Source: Nonomuraea guangzhouensis (GTDB taxonomy: Bacteria > Actinomycetota > Actinomycetes > Streptosporangiales > Streptosporangiaceae). Taken from it: a stretch of 64,000 bases of DNA. A program made the position numbers and the translations under genes. This document shows positions 33,591 through 44,002 of the stretch, in pieces. The stretch covers positions 26,976-90,975 of the forward strand of contig NZ_JAHKRM010000016.1 of NCBI RefSeq assembly GCF_019396345.1, given 5' to 3'. Within the stretch, counting starts at the first letter, position 1. Each line of letters starts with the position of its first letter. The notes under the pieces were generated by a model. The model worked only from the letters and a program-made list of their open reading frames with translations, was not told where the DNA came from and made no database searches.

Positions 33591-33592
33591 GC

Positions 33593-34087
33593 TCAGTGGG
33601 TGTGGCCCTCGTCCTTCGCGCGCTGGAAGGAGCGCTTGATCTCGACCTCGGCCTCCATCCGGCCCACCCAGTTGGCGCCCTCGACGGACTTGCCCGGCTC
33701 CAGGTCCTTGTAGACCTCGAAGAAGTGCTGGATCTCCAGCCGGTCGAACTCCGGCACGTGATGGATGTCGCGGATGTGCTCCATCCGCGGGTCGGTGGCG
33801 GGGACGCAGAGGACCTTGTCGTCTCCGCCCTTCTCATCCGTCATCCGGAACATGCCGACCGCGCGGCAGCTGATGTAACAGCCGGGGAAGGTGGGTTCCT
33901 GAAGCAGCACCAGCGCGTCGAGCGGGTCGCCGTCCTCGCCTAGCGTGTTCTCGATGAACCCGTAGTCGGCGGGGTACTGCGTGGAGGTGAACAGCAGCCG
34001 GTCAAGCCTGATGCGACCGGTTTCATGGTCCACTTCGTACTTGTTCCGTTGTCCCTTGGGAATCTCAACGACAACGTCGAACTCCAC
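33593..34087 (-). CDS. ppa: Inorganic pyrophosphatase
   Basis: A 164-residue family I pyrophosphatase that hydrolyses PPi in the cytoplasm. VEFDVVVEIPKGQRNKYEVDHETGRIRLDR is the usual start; YPADYGFIENTLGEDGDPLDALVLL carries the metal-binding aspartates in the classic DxDPxD signature. GTG 34087 is preferred because GGAGG lies 8 bases before it; the alternative GTG six codons upstream would overlap that site. Divergent from the carboxypeptidase gene and convergent with nlpC/P60. Confidence 0.96.
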   Translation of the reverse strand: MEFDVVVEIPKGQRNKYEVDHETGRIRLDRLLFTSTQYPADYGFIENTLGEDGDPLDALVLLQEPTFPGCYISCRAVGMFRMTDEKGGDDKVLCVPATDPRMEHIRDIHHVPEFDRLEIQHFFEVYKDLEPGKSVEGANWVGRMEAEVEIKRSFQRAKDEGHTH

Positions 34088-34159
34088 CGCGGTTCCTCCG
34101 CTCACGCCGAGTGGGCGTTAATGTCTCGTAGGCGAACACCAGGAGAGAGGTCAGGCGAC

Positions 34160-35581
34160 GTGGCGCGGCACGAGCGGTGGGTGATGCTGACCACTCTCGT
34201 CATGCTCCAGATGCTGACCATTGTCATCGGCGTCTATGCGATGACCAATGAGCTCAGTCTGGGGGCGTTGACGAGGGGGTCGTCACCGACCGAGCCGACA
34301 CCGTCTCCCGAAGGGTCTCCCCCCGTCCCCGTGATCACCGCGGGGCCGGTGCTGGCCCAGCTCCAGGTGAGGGCCGGAGACGGACCTCTCGCCGCCAAGC
34401 GTACTTTGACCCAGCAGCTCACCGATGCCCTGGGTGACAAAGAGCTGGGGGACCGGGTGGGCGCGGTGGTCATCGACACGGCCACCGGCCAGCAGATCTT
34501 CGCCTCCAACGCCGACACCGGCATCACCCCCGCGTCCACCACCAAGCTGGTCACCTGCACGGCCGCGCTGGCCTCGCTCGGCCCCGACGCGCGTCTGTCG
34601 ACCCGGGTGACGCAGGGGCCGTCGGCCAACTCGATCGTGCTGGTGGGCGGTGGCGACCCGACGCTCGCTGGGCCGTCGGCCAAGCCCCTGCAGTACCCCA
34701 AGCAGGCGTCGCTGGCCACCCTCGCCTCGCGCACCGCCGCCGCGTTGAAGGCCAAGGGCATCACCAAGGTCACGCTCTCCTACGACGCCTCCCTGTTCAC
34801 CGGTTCCACGCTGGCGCCCGGCTGGAAGCCGGGCTACGTGCCCGACGGCGAGGTGGCGCCCGTCTACGCGCTGGCGATCGACGAGGGCCGGCGCGACCCC
34901 GCCGCGAGGCAGCCGCGCGTCGCCAACCCGCCCCAGTACGCCGCCGCCGCGTTCGCCAGGCTCCTGGGCAAGTACGGCGTGAGCGTCGCCAAGTCCGTAC
35001 GCCCGGGCAAGGCGCCCGCCGGGGCCGCCGAGCTCGGCAGGGTCGACTCGGCGCCGGTCTACGCCCTGGTCGAGCACACGCTGACGTTCAGCGACAACGA
35101 CCTGGCCGAGGCACTGGCCAGGCACGTCGCCATCAAGGAGGGGCAGCCGGCGTCCTTCCAGGGCGCGACCGGGGCCGTGATCGCGGTGCTGCAGCGGCTC
35201 GGCGCGGCCAAGGGCATCCAGGTCTACGACGGCAGCGGCCTGTCCGCCCGCAACCGCATCAGCGCCGACGGGCTGGCCCGGGTCATCTCGACCGCCTCCG
35301 CCGCGTCCCACCCCGACCTGCACGCCATCGCCTCCGGCATGCCGATCGCCGGCTTCAGCGGCACCCTCGGCAACGGCCGCCGCTTCACCGGCAGCGACAG
35401 CAAGGGCCAGGTCGGCCTCGTACGCGCCAAGACCGGCACCCTCAACAACGTCAACACCCTGGCCGGCATGGCCACCACCAAGGAAGGCCGACTGGTCACC
35501 TTCGCCTTCCTGGCAGACCGCGTACCGTCCTCCGCCGAGCCAGTCCTGGACCACCTCGCCGCCATCGTCGCAAAGTCCTGA
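34160..35581 (+). CDS. dacB: D-alanyl-D-alanine carboxypeptidase/endopeptidase (PBP4 type)
   Basis: A 473-residue serine peptidase of family S13. A membrane anchor or uncleaved signal (VMLTTLVMLQMLTIVIGVYA) is followed by a Pro/Thr linker and the catalytic domain with all three motifs: STTK (in PASTTKLV), SDN (in FSDNDLAEA) and KTG (in AKTGTL). It trims peptidoglycan outside the membrane. GTG 34160 follows AGGAGAGAGG and is preferred; ATG 34121 is an alternative. The TGA stop is the first triplet of a hairpin repeat, so the original 3' end may have been altered by insertion. Confidence 0.92.
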   Translation: MARHERWVMLTTLVMLQMLTIVIGVYAMTNELSLGALTRGSSPTEPTPSPEGSPPVPVITAGPVLAQLQVRAGDGPLAAKRTLTQQLTDALGDKELGDRVGAVVIDTATGQQIFASNADTGITPASTTKLVTCTAALASLGPDARLSTRVTQGPSANSIVLVGGGDPTLAGPSAKPLQYPKQASLATLASRTAAALKAKGITKVTLSYDASLFTGSTLAPGWKPGYVPDGEVAPVYALAIDEGRRDPAARQPRVANPPQYAAAAFARLLGKYGVSVAKSVRPGKAPAGAAELGRVDSAPVYALVEHTLTFSDNDLAEALARHVAIKEGQPASFQGATGAVIAVLQRLGAAKGIQVYDGSGLSARNRISADGLARVISTASAASHPDLHAIASGMPIAGFSGTLGNGRRFTGSDSKGQVGLVRAKTGTLNNVNTLAGMATTKEGRLVTFAFLADRVPSSAEPVLDHLAAIVAKS

Positions 35582-35690
35582 TGGCGATCCTTCGGATCGC
35601 GGCTCAGTCGCTGGAATCCGGTGTCTTCCGATCGTCGTTCAGTCGCTTCGCTCCCTCACTCCTCACTCCAGACACCGGCGCTCCTTCGCG
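35579..35690 (+). repeat. 112-bp hairpin repeat, copy B
   Basis: Runs from TGATGGCGATCC to CTCCTTCGCG. It starts with the stop codon of dacB. It differs from copy C by only a few substitutions (such as TTCGG for TGCGG in the first hairpin loop). It carries the same two inverted repeats as the other copies. Confidence 0.93.
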
Positions 35691-35694
35691 TGCC

Positions 35695-35805
35695 TATGGC
35701 GATCCTGCGGATCGCGGCTCAGTCGCTGGAATCCGGCGTCTTCCGATCGTCGTTCAGTCGCTACGCTCCCTCACTCCTCACTCCAGACACCGGCGCTCCT
35801 TCGCG
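35695..35805 (+). repeat. 111-bp hairpin repeat, copy C, in tandem with copy B
   Basis: A second copy in the same orientation, about 116 bp after copy B and separated from it by only 4 bases. It ends 31 bases before the start of the DUF2342 gene, so any promoter or ribosome binding site for that gene must lie within or just after the repeat. Confidence 0.93.
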
Positions 35806-35836
35806 GGTCGAGCGTGGACCACGTACGGTGGACGGT

Positions 35837-36913
35837 ATGCAGGTGATCGACTGGGATCTGGCCGTCACGACCGGCACGCGCCTGGTGCGCCCCGGTCCTC
35901 AGGTGAGCCGGGAGGAGGCCAGGCAGGCCGTCACCGAACTCCGCGCCCTGTCACGCGAGGCCGAGGGACACGTACGCGAGTTCACCAAGATCCACACTGA
36001 GACCGCGCCACAGGCGGCGACCATCGTCGACCGCCCCGGCTGGATCAAGGCCAACGTCGAGGGCTTCCGCGTGGTGCTCGAACCGCTCACCCAGCGGGTC
36101 GGCGCCGGAGCCAACCCGCCGCCGGCCATCGTCACGGCCGTGGGCTCCCGCATCACCGGCGTAGAGGTGGGCGCGGTGCTCGCCTTCCTCGCCTCGCGGG
36201 TGCTCGGCCAGTACGAGCTGTTCCTGCCACCCGACCCGACGGGCCGCGAGCCGGCCGGGCGGCTGACGCTCGTCGCGCCCAACATCGTGCACGCCGAGCG
36301 CGAGATGAACGTCGACCCGCACGACTTCCGACTCTGGGTGTGCCTGCACGAGGAGACGCACCGCGTGCAGTTCACCGGGGTGCCGTGGCTGCGCGAGTAC
36401 ATCCGCTCGCAGATGACCGAGTTCCTGCTGGCCTCCGACCTCGACCTGGGCACGTTGCTCGAGCGGCTGCGCAGCGCCGCCGACACGGTGGCCGACGTGG
36501 TGCGCGGCGGCGAGGGCAACCTCATCGACGCCATCCAGACGCCTGCCCAGAAGGAGATCCTCGACCGGCTCACGGCCGTGATGACGCTGGTCGAAGGGCA
36601 CGGCGACTACGTCATGGACGCCGTCGGCCCCTCGGTGGTGCCGTCGGTGGCCGACATCCGCGCCAAGTTCGCCCATCGCCGCGAGGGCGGCTCGCGCCTC
36701 GACCGCACGGTCCGGCGGCTGCTGGGCATCGAGGTCAAGATGAAGCAGTACGCCGAGGGCTCGGCCTTCGTCCGCGCGGTGGTGGAGCAGGCCGGCATGG
36801 ACGGCTTCAACCGCGTCTGGACCTCCCCCGAGACCCTGCCGACGACATCCGAGATCACCGACCCCAGCGCCTGGGTACGCCGCGTGACCGGCAGCAACGC
36901 CCTGCCCGCCTGA
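35837..36913 (+). CDS. DUF2342 zinc-dependent metalloprotease family protein
   Basis: A 358-residue cytoplasmic protein of the family annotated as zinc-dependent metalloprotease or F420 biosynthesis-associated protein. The zinc motif HEETH (CLHEETHRVQFTG) is intact, and a downstream glutamate/histidine-rich helix (LVEGHGDYVMDAVG) may add a ligand. It is conserved next to tilS and hpt in actinomycetes, but its substrate is unknown. ATG 35837 is used; the tandem hairpin repeats end just upstream and no strong ribosome binding site is visible. Confidence 0.88.
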   Translation: MQVIDWDLAVTTGTRLVRPGPQVSREEARQAVTELRALSREAEGHVREFTKIHTETAPQAATIVDRPGWIKANVEGFRVVLEPLTQRVGAGANPPPAIVTAVGSRITGVEVGAVLAFLASRVLGQYELFLPPDPTGREPAGRLTLVAPNIVHAEREMNVDPHDFRLWVCLHEETHRVQFTGVPWLREYIRSQMTEFLLASDLDLGTLLERLRSAADTVADVVRGGEGNLIDAIQTPAQKEILDRLTAVMTLVEGHGDYVMDAVGPSVVPSVADIRAKFAHRREGGSRLDRTVRRLLGIEVKMKQYAEGSAFVRAVVEQAGMDGFNRVWTSPETLPTTSEITDPSAWVRRVTGSNALPA

Positions 36914-36920
36914 TCTGGTC

Positions 36921-37913
36921 ATGGGCCCGCACCCGGCAGTCGCGGACGTCCGAAGGGCCGTCCGCGAGGCGCTGGCCGACGTCGGCGACGGCGAGCTCGT
37001 GCTGGTGGCCTGCAGCGGGGGAGCCGACTCCCTCGCGCTGGCCGCCGCGCTCGGCTTCGTCGCGCCGCGCGCGGGCCTGAAGGCCGGGCTGCTCACGGTG
37101 GACCACCAGCTCCAGGAAGGCTCCGCCGCACGCGCGCGGACGGTGGCCGCACTGGCCCCGGCCCTGGGCCTCGACCTTGCCGAAATCCTCACCGTGGACG
37201 TCGGTACGACCGGCGGCCCGGAAGCGGCGGCCAGGGACGCCCGCTACGCCGCGCTCGCCGAGGCGGCCGACAAGCTCCAGGCCGCGGCCGTGCTGCTCGG
37301 CCACACCAGGAACGACCAGGCAGAAACCGTGCTGCTCGGCCTGGCCAGGGGGAGCGGGCTCAGGTCGCTGTCCGGCATGGCTCCGGTGACCGGCCGCTAT
37401 CGCCGGCCGCTGCTCTCCCTCTCCCGCGCCACCACGGTCGCCGCGTGCGCGGCACTCGGCCTCAGCCCCTGGGACGATCCGCACAACGAGGACCCCCGCT
37501 ACACCCGTGTCCGGGTACGCACCAGGGTGCTCCCGCTGCTGGAGTCGGAGCTGGGTCCCGGCGTGGCCGACGCGCTCGCCAGGACCGCCGATCTCGCCAG
37601 AGAGGACGCCGACGCCCTCGACACATGGGCCGAATCGGCCTACCAGGATTGCGCTCTAAGCGATATCGCCGGTTCGGTGACACTGGCCGTACCCGAGCTG
37701 GAACGTCTCCCAGGCGCCGTCCGGCGGCGCGTGCTGCGACGGGCGGCCATCGCGGCGGGAGCGCCTTCCGGGGCACTCTCCGCGACCCACGTGCGTGCCG
37801 TGGAGCGGCTGATCACGGCGTGGCGTGGGCAGAAGGCCGTGGATCTACCCGGGGGGATGGCCGCTGTGCGGCGGTATGACACCCTGATACTCGCCATGAG
37901 TCCCATCGCGTAA
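36921..37913 (+). CDS. tilS: tRNA(Ile)-lysidine synthase
   Basis: A 330-residue N-type ATP pyrophosphatase that converts the wobble cytidine of tRNA-Ile(CAU) to lysidine. The PP-loop SGGADSLAL lies near residue 35, followed by TVDHQLQ and LGHTRNDQAETVL with family-specific histidine and aspartate. The C-terminal tRNA-binding part is short, as usual in actinobacteria. It begins 7 bases after the metalloprotease gene and is followed by hpt after 11 bases. Confidence 0.94.
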   Translation: MGPHPAVADVRRAVREALADVGDGELVLVACSGGADSLALAAALGFVAPRAGLKAGLLTVDHQLQEGSAARARTVAALAPALGLDLAEILTVDVGTTGGPEAAARDARYAALAEAADKLQAAAVLLGHTRNDQAETVLLGLARGSGLRSLSGMAPVTGRYRRPLLSLSRATTVAACAALGLSPWDDPHNEDPRYTRVRVRTRVLPLLESELGPGVADALARTADLAREDADALDTWAESAYQDCALSDIAGSVTLAVPELERLPGAVRRRVLRRAAIAAGAPSGALSATHVRAVERLITAWRGQKAVDLPGGMAAVRRYDTLILAMSPIA

Positions 37914-37924
37914 GGAACCATCTG

Positions 37925-38476
37925 GTGGATGCTGCCGACATGGGCAAGGACCTCGAGAAAGTCCTGATTCCCGAGGACGAACTCCAGGCCAAGATCAAAG
38001 AGCTTGCCGGGCGGATCGACGCCGACTACGCGGGCACGGACATCCTGCTCGTAGGCGTGCTGAAAGGCGCGGTCATGGTGATGGCCGACCTGGCCAGGGC
38101 CCTGCACGTGCCCGTTCAGATGGACTGGATGGCGGTGTCGTCCTATGGCGCGGGCACCAAGTCGTCCGGCGTCGTACGGGTGCTGAAGGACCTCGACACC
38201 GACATCATGGGCCGCCACGTGCTGATCGTCGAGGACATCATCGACTCGGGGCTGACGCTCCACTGGCTGCTGGAAAACCTCAAATCGCGCAACCCCGCGT
38301 CGTTGGAGATCTGCGCCGCGCTGCGCAAGCCCGACGCGGTGAAGGTGCCGATCGAGGTGAAGTATGTCGGCTTCGACATTCCCAGCGAGTTCGTCATCGG
38401 CTATGGGCTCGACTACGCGGAGCGATATCGCAATCTCCCCTTCATCGGGACGCTAGCTCCCCATGTTTACAAGTAG
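37925..38476 (+). CDS. hpt: Hypoxanthine phosphoribosyltransferase
   Basis: A 183-residue purine salvage enzyme that makes IMP (and usually GMP) from the base and PRPP. The PRPP-binding loop VLIVEDIIDSGLTL, the GVLKGAVM P-loop, SSYGAGTKSSG flexible loop and C-terminal VGFDIPSEFVIGYGLDYAERYRNLP are all present. GTG 37925 follows an AAGGAA ribosome binding site; the gene lies between tilS and ftsH as in many Gram-positive bacteria. Confidence 0.95.
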   Translation: MDAADMGKDLEKVLIPEDELQAKIKELAGRIDADYAGTDILLVGVLKGAVMVMADLARALHVPVQMDWMAVSSYGAGTKSSGVVRVLKDLDTDIMGRHVLIVEDIIDSGLTLHWLLENLKSRNPASLEICAALRKPDAVKVPIEVKYVGFDIPSEFVIGYGLDYAERYRNLPFIGTLAPHVYK

Positions 38477-38528
38477 TCGCCGGGAACACCGCGCCACCTG
38501 ACGTACGTTGGTAGGGCAAGACCGGTGT

Positions 38529-38551
38529 AGCGGGCGGTCCCTCCGCTCGCT
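38529..38551 (+). terminator. Hairpin between hpt and ftsH
   Basis: AGCGGGCGG (38529-38537) pairs with CCGCTCGCT (38543-38551) with one mismatch and a 5-base loop, 53 bases after the hpt stop. The next 150 bases should contain the ftsH promoter. A weak terminator call. Confidence 0.4.
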
Positions 38552-38701
38552 TTGCCGGTGTACCTTCTGACTCCGGGAGGGTGACCAAGCGTCCCCTTCG
38601 GGTAGTCAGAAGTCGCGGCGTCGGATGCCGCGGCCCCGGGACATCCCGGGGTTCCAGGCCATGGTCAGGAAGGGACGGGCCCGCAAGGGGTTCCGCATCG
38701 G

Positions 38702-40692
<1,991 letters not shown>

Positions 40693-40696
<4 letters not shown>

Positions 40697-41271
40697 AGTC
40701 GCACGACGTAGACCTGGGCCGGATCGAGAAGGCCGTCCGCGAGATCCTTTACGCCATCGGCGAGGATCCCGACCGTGACGGCCTGCTCGACACCCCTTCC
40801 CGGGTGGCCCGGGCCTACGCCGAGCAGTTCTCCGGCCTCGGACAGATGCCGGAGGACGTGCTCAACAAGGTGTTCGACGTCGACCACGACGAGATGGTGC
40901 TCGTCAGGGACATCGAGGTCTACTCCACCTGCGAACACCACCTGGTGCCCTTCCACGGGGTGGCCCACGTGGGCTACATCCCCAACGAGCGCGGTCAGGT
41001 GACCGGGCTGTCCAAGCTGGCCCGCCTGGTGGACGTGTTCGCCCGCCGCCCGCAGGTGCAGGAGCGGATGACCTCGCAGATCGCCGACGCCCTGATGCGG
41101 GTGCTGGAGCCGCGCGGGGTGATCGTGGTGGTGGAGTGCGAGCACCTGTGCATGACCATGCGCGGGGTCCGTAAGCCGGGTGCCAAGACGGTGACGTCGG
41201 CGGTGCGCGGTGACTTCCGTACGAGTGACAAGACCCGCGCTGAGGCGATGGCGCTCATCCTGCACCGATAG
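40693..41271 (+). CDS. folE: GTP cyclohydrolase I
   Basis: A 192-residue enzyme that converts GTP to dihydroneopterin triphosphate, the first step of tetrahydrofolate synthesis. EVYSTCEHHLVPFHGVAHVGYIP contains the zinc-binding cysteine and histidines, GLSKLARLVDVFARRPQVQE is the family hallmark, and a second cysteine lies in ECEHLCMTMRGV. GTG 40693 overlaps the ftsH stop. A 115-base gap separates it from folP. Confidence 0.97.
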
Positions 41272-41386
41272 AGCTGCACCGATAACGCCGCACCCGATAA
41301 AGCGCCAGATGGCACGGATCGGATTGTTATTTTCGTCTGGGCACCCTCCACAGACCCCACCAACCACGACCGCCTAGGCTTGGGAC

Positions 41387-42226
41387 ATGGTTGTCGGAGC
41401 TGAGGCGCGGTGCCTCGTCATGGGCGTGGTCAATGTCACGCCGGACTCGTTCTCCGACGGCGGCCTGTGGTTCGACGAGCGGGTCGCGATCCGGCACGGT
41501 CTGGAGCTGGTGGGTGAGGGGGCCGACATCGTCGACGTGGGCGGCGAGTCCACCCGCCCCGGCGCCGCCAGAGTGCCGCTCGACGAGGAGCTGGCCCGCG
41601 TCGTGCCCGTGATCAGGACGCTCAGCGCCGAGGGGGTGACGGTCAGTGTCGACACCATGCGGGCCGAGGTCGCCAAGGCCGCGGTGGAGGCGGGGGCGAG
41701 CCTGGTCAACGATGTGAGCGGCGGCCTGGCCGACCCCGACATGCCCCGCGTGGTGGCCGCCACCGGCGTCGACTACGTGGTGATGCACTGGCGCGGCCAC
41801 AGTCATGACATGGAGCGCCGGGCCGTCTACACCGACGTCGTGACCGAGGTGCGCGAGGAGCTCGCCAAGCGGGTCGACCTGGTGCTGGCCGAAGGCGTGT
41901 CCGAGAAGCAGATCGTGCTCGACCCCGGGCTGGGCTTCGCGAAGAACTCCGAGCACAACTGGGCGCTGCTCGCCGGGATGGGTGAGCTGGCCGAGCTGGG
42001 TTATCCGCTGCTGATCGGGGCCTCGCGCAAGCGGTTCCTGGGGCGGCTGCTCGCCGACGCCGACGGCACGCCGCGCCCGTTCAGCCACAGTGACGACGCC
42101 ACGGTGGCCGTGACGGCGCTGGCCGCGCACGCCGGCGCCTGGTGCGTACGAGTGCACGAAGTACGTCCCAATGCCGATGCCGTGCGCGTGGCCGCCGCAT
42201 GGAAGAGACCCGGAGCCAACACATGA
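41387..42226 (+). CDS. folP: Dihydropteroate synthase
   Basis: A 279-residue TIM-barrel enzyme joining p-aminobenzoate to hydroxymethyl-dihydropterin diphosphate; it is the sulfonamide target. MGVVNVTPDSFSDGG is the diphosphate loop, DVGGESTRPGA follows, and LDPGLGFAKN and IGASRKRFLG complete the active site. TAGGCT just upstream of the start might be a -10 box for a separate promoter with a short leader. The stop overlaps the next gene (ATGA). Confidence 0.96.
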   Translation: MVVGAEARCLVMGVVNVTPDSFSDGGLWFDERVAIRHGLELVGEGADIVDVGGESTRPGAARVPLDEELARVVPVIRTLSAEGVTVSVDTMRAEVAKAAVEAGASLVNDVSGGLADPDMPRVVAATGVDYVVMHWRGHSHDMERRAVYTDVVTEVREELAKRVDLVLAEGVSEKQIVLDPGLGFAKNSEHNWALLAGMGELAELGYPLLIGASRKRFLGRLLADADGTPRPFSHSDDATVAVTALAAHAGAWCVRVHEVRPNADAVRVAAAWKRPGANT

Positions 42227-42666
42227 GTGTCGACACCGCCGCGATCGAGACCGTCAACCAGGACTTCTATCTCGCGATCGAGGACGCCAACCTCGACAAG
42301 ATGACCGAGATCTGGGCGGAGGACTCCGCCGACGAGCAGGTCAGCTGCGTGCATCCGGGCTGGACCCTGCTTTCCGGGCGGTCCGAGGTGCTGCGCTCCT
42401 GGGCGCTCATCATGGCCAACACCACCTACATCCAGTTCGTGCTGACCGACGTCAACACCACCGTCCTGGGCGACGTGGCCGTGCTCACCTGTGTCGAGAA
42501 CATCCTCACCGCGGGCGAGGAGGGCGAGTCCAGCTTCGCCGCCGGCAAGGTGGTGGCCAGTAACGTCTACGTGCGCACGGCGCAGGGCTGGCGGCTGTGG
42601 ATGCACCACGGTTCGCCGGTGCTCCAGGGTGACGACGACGAGGAGGAAGGCGAGCTTGAGGTCTGA
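42223..42666 (+). CDS. NTF2-like (SnoaL-type) protein inside the folate operon
   Basis: A 147-residue protein of the NTF2-like fold. An N-terminal helix (IETVNQDFYLAIEDANLDKMTEIWAED) is followed by CVHPGWTLLSGRSEVLRSW and a sheet ending in GWRLWMHHGSPV, with a Glu/Asp-rich tail. The fold houses diverse enzymes and binding proteins. It is co-translated with folP (ATGA) and overlaps folB by 11 bases, so a role near pterin metabolism is plausible but not shown. Confidence 0.82.
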   Translation: MSVDTAAIETVNQDFYLAIEDANLDKMTEIWAEDSADEQVSCVHPGWTLLSGRSEVLRSWALIMANTTYIQFVLTDVNTTVLGDVAVLTCVENILTAGEEGESSFAAGKVVASNVYVRTAQGWRLWMHHGSPVLQGDDDEEEGELEV

Positions 42667-43021
42667 TCGCATCGCGCTGAAGGGCCTGCGGGCCCGGGGA
42701 CGGCACGGCGTCCTGGCGGCCGAGCGTGAGCTGGGGCAGGAGTTCGTGGTCGACGCGACGCTGTTCCTCGACACCGCGCCCGCCGCCGCCTCCGACGACC
42801 TCACCAAGACGGTCCACTATGGCGAGCTCGCCCAGGCGCTGGTCGGGGTCGTGGAAGGCGAGCCGGTCGAGCTGATCGAGACGCTCGCGCAGCGCCTGGC
42901 CGACGTATGCCTGGCCGCCGGCCTGGTGGAGTCGGTCGAGGTGAGTGTGCACAAGCCCGCGGCACCGATCCCGCTGCCGTTCGACGACGTGGTCGTCACC
43001 ATCCAACGGAGTCGCGAATGA
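42656..43021 (+). CDS. folB: Dihydroneopterin aldolase
   Basis: A 121-residue enzyme that cleaves dihydroneopterin to hydroxymethyl-dihydropterin and glycolaldehyde. IALKGLRARGRHGVLAAERELGQEFVVD is the usual start, and VHYGELAQ and IETLAQRLADVCL carry the active-site glutamates. Translation is assigned to TTG 42656 because AGGAGGAAGG lies 5 bases before it and the protein has family length. It overlaps the NTF2-like gene. Confidence 0.93.
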   Translation: MRSDRIALKGLRARGRHGVLAAERELGQEFVVDATLFLDTAPAAASDDLTKTVHYGELAQALVGVVEGEPVELIETLAQRLADVCLAAGLVESVEVSVHKPAAPIPLPFDDVVVTIQRSRE

Positions 43022-43050
43022 ACGTGGTGATCGAGGGGAGCAGCAGGTGA
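43018..43050 (+). CDS. Ten-codon mini-ORF between folB and folK
   Basis: ATG 43018 overlaps the folB stop (ATGA), and the frame MNVVIEGSSR ends at a TGA that overlaps the folK GTG (GTGA). It could pass ribosomes from folB to folK. Its first codons resemble those of folK (MNVVI against VNVVL), so it may be a duplicated relic of the folK start. No evidence that the peptide has a function. Confidence 0.45.
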   Translation: MNVVIEGSSR

Positions 43051-43550
43051 ACGTCGTACTGTCTCTCGGCAGCAATCTCGGGCGGCGCTTCCAGACGTTG
43101 CAGGGCGCCATCGACACACTGTTCGACGCGCCGGGGCTGTCGTTCGTCGCGGCCTCGCCCGTCTACGAGACCGACCCGGTGGGCGGTCCCGCCGGGCAGC
43201 GCCCCTTCCTCAACGCGATCGTCGTCGCGGAGACCACGCTCCAGCCGCGCGCGCTGCTGGAGCGGGCGCAGAGCGTCGAGAACGCCTTCGGCCGGGAGCG
43301 CAAGGAACGCTGGGGCCCGCGCACACTCGACATCGACCTGATCACCGTGGGCGGCACGATCTCCGACGACCCCGACCTGACGTTGCCGCACCCGCTCGCG
43401 CACGAGCGGGCCTTCGTCCTCGTCCCCTGGTCGGAGGTCGATCCGGCCGGCGTGCTGCCCGGCCAGGGTCAGGTCGCCGACCTGCTCACGGACCTCGACC
43501 AGAGCGGTGTCCGGCTGCGTGAGGATCTCAAGCTGCAGAGGCCGGATTGA
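43047..43550 (+). CDS. folK: Hydroxymethyl-dihydropterin diphosphokinase (HPPK)
   Basis: A 167-residue kinase that pyrophosphorylates 6-hydroxymethyl-dihydropterin. VVLSLGSNLGRRFQTLQ, the ASPVYETDPVGG loop, FLNAIVVAETTL and the signature RWGPRTLDIDLI are present. GTG 43047 gives family length and overlaps the mini-ORF stop. The stop overlaps the next gene (TTGA). Confidence 0.96.
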   Translation: MNVVLSLGSNLGRRFQTLQGAIDTLFDAPGLSFVAASPVYETDPVGGPAGQRPFLNAIVVAETTLQPRALLERAQSVENAFGRERKERWGPRTLDIDLITVGGTISDDPDLTLPHPLAHERAFVLVPWSEVDPAGVLPGQGQVADLLTDLDQSGVRLREDLKLQRPD

Positions 43551-44002
43551 GGCCCACCCGCCCCGGCCCGCTGGTCGGCATCATCGTGATCGTGGCGTTG
43601 GTCTCCTGGATGGTGGTCCGGGAGTTCTACGCCGACCTCCCCATCGTGCCGTGGACCGCCATCCCCACCGTCCTGCTGCTGGCCGTCGGTGAGGCCTACA
43701 GCGGCTGGGTGACGAAGGCCAGGATCGACCACAAACCTGACACCAAGCCGGTCGAGCCCCTGGCGGTGGCCCGGCTGGCGGCGCTGGGCAAGGCGTCGGC
43801 CTACGTGGGGGCGGTGTTCGCGGGCTTCTTCGGCGGGTTCGCCCTGCACACGGTCCAGTTGTTCACCAGGGAGACGCCGCGGGCCGAGTTCTTCATCGCG
43901 GCGGGCTCGCTGCTGGCGTTCGTGGTGCTGATCTGCGCCGCCCTCTTCCTGGAGCACGCCTGCCGCATCCCCAAGGACCCCGAGGATCAGAGGCCCAGGT
44001 AG
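43547..44002 (+). CDS. DUF3180 membrane protein
   Basis: A 151-residue protein with four hydrophobic helices: LVGIIVIVALVSWMVV, WTAIPTVLLLAVGEAY, a third around AYVGAVFAGFFGGFA and a last one ending in LICAALFLEHACR. DUF3180 is a common last gene of the actinobacterial folate cluster; its role is unknown. The TTG start overlaps the folK stop. The last 16 bases overlap the convergent mazF gene. Confidence 0.88.
   Translation: MRPTRPGPLVGIIVIVALVSWMVVREFYADLPIVPWTAIPTVLLLAVGEAYSGWVTKARIDHKPDTKPVEPLAVARLAALGKASAYVGAVFAGFFGGFALHTVQLFTRETPRAEFFIAAGSLLAFVVLICAALFLEHACRIPKDPEDQRPR

Noticed and set aside
35581..35690. Open frame MAILRIAAQSLESGVF inside the hairpin repeats
   Set aside because: The frame is carried by every copy only because the DNA is conserved; there is no ribosome binding site and the reading continues into unrelated sequence after each copy.
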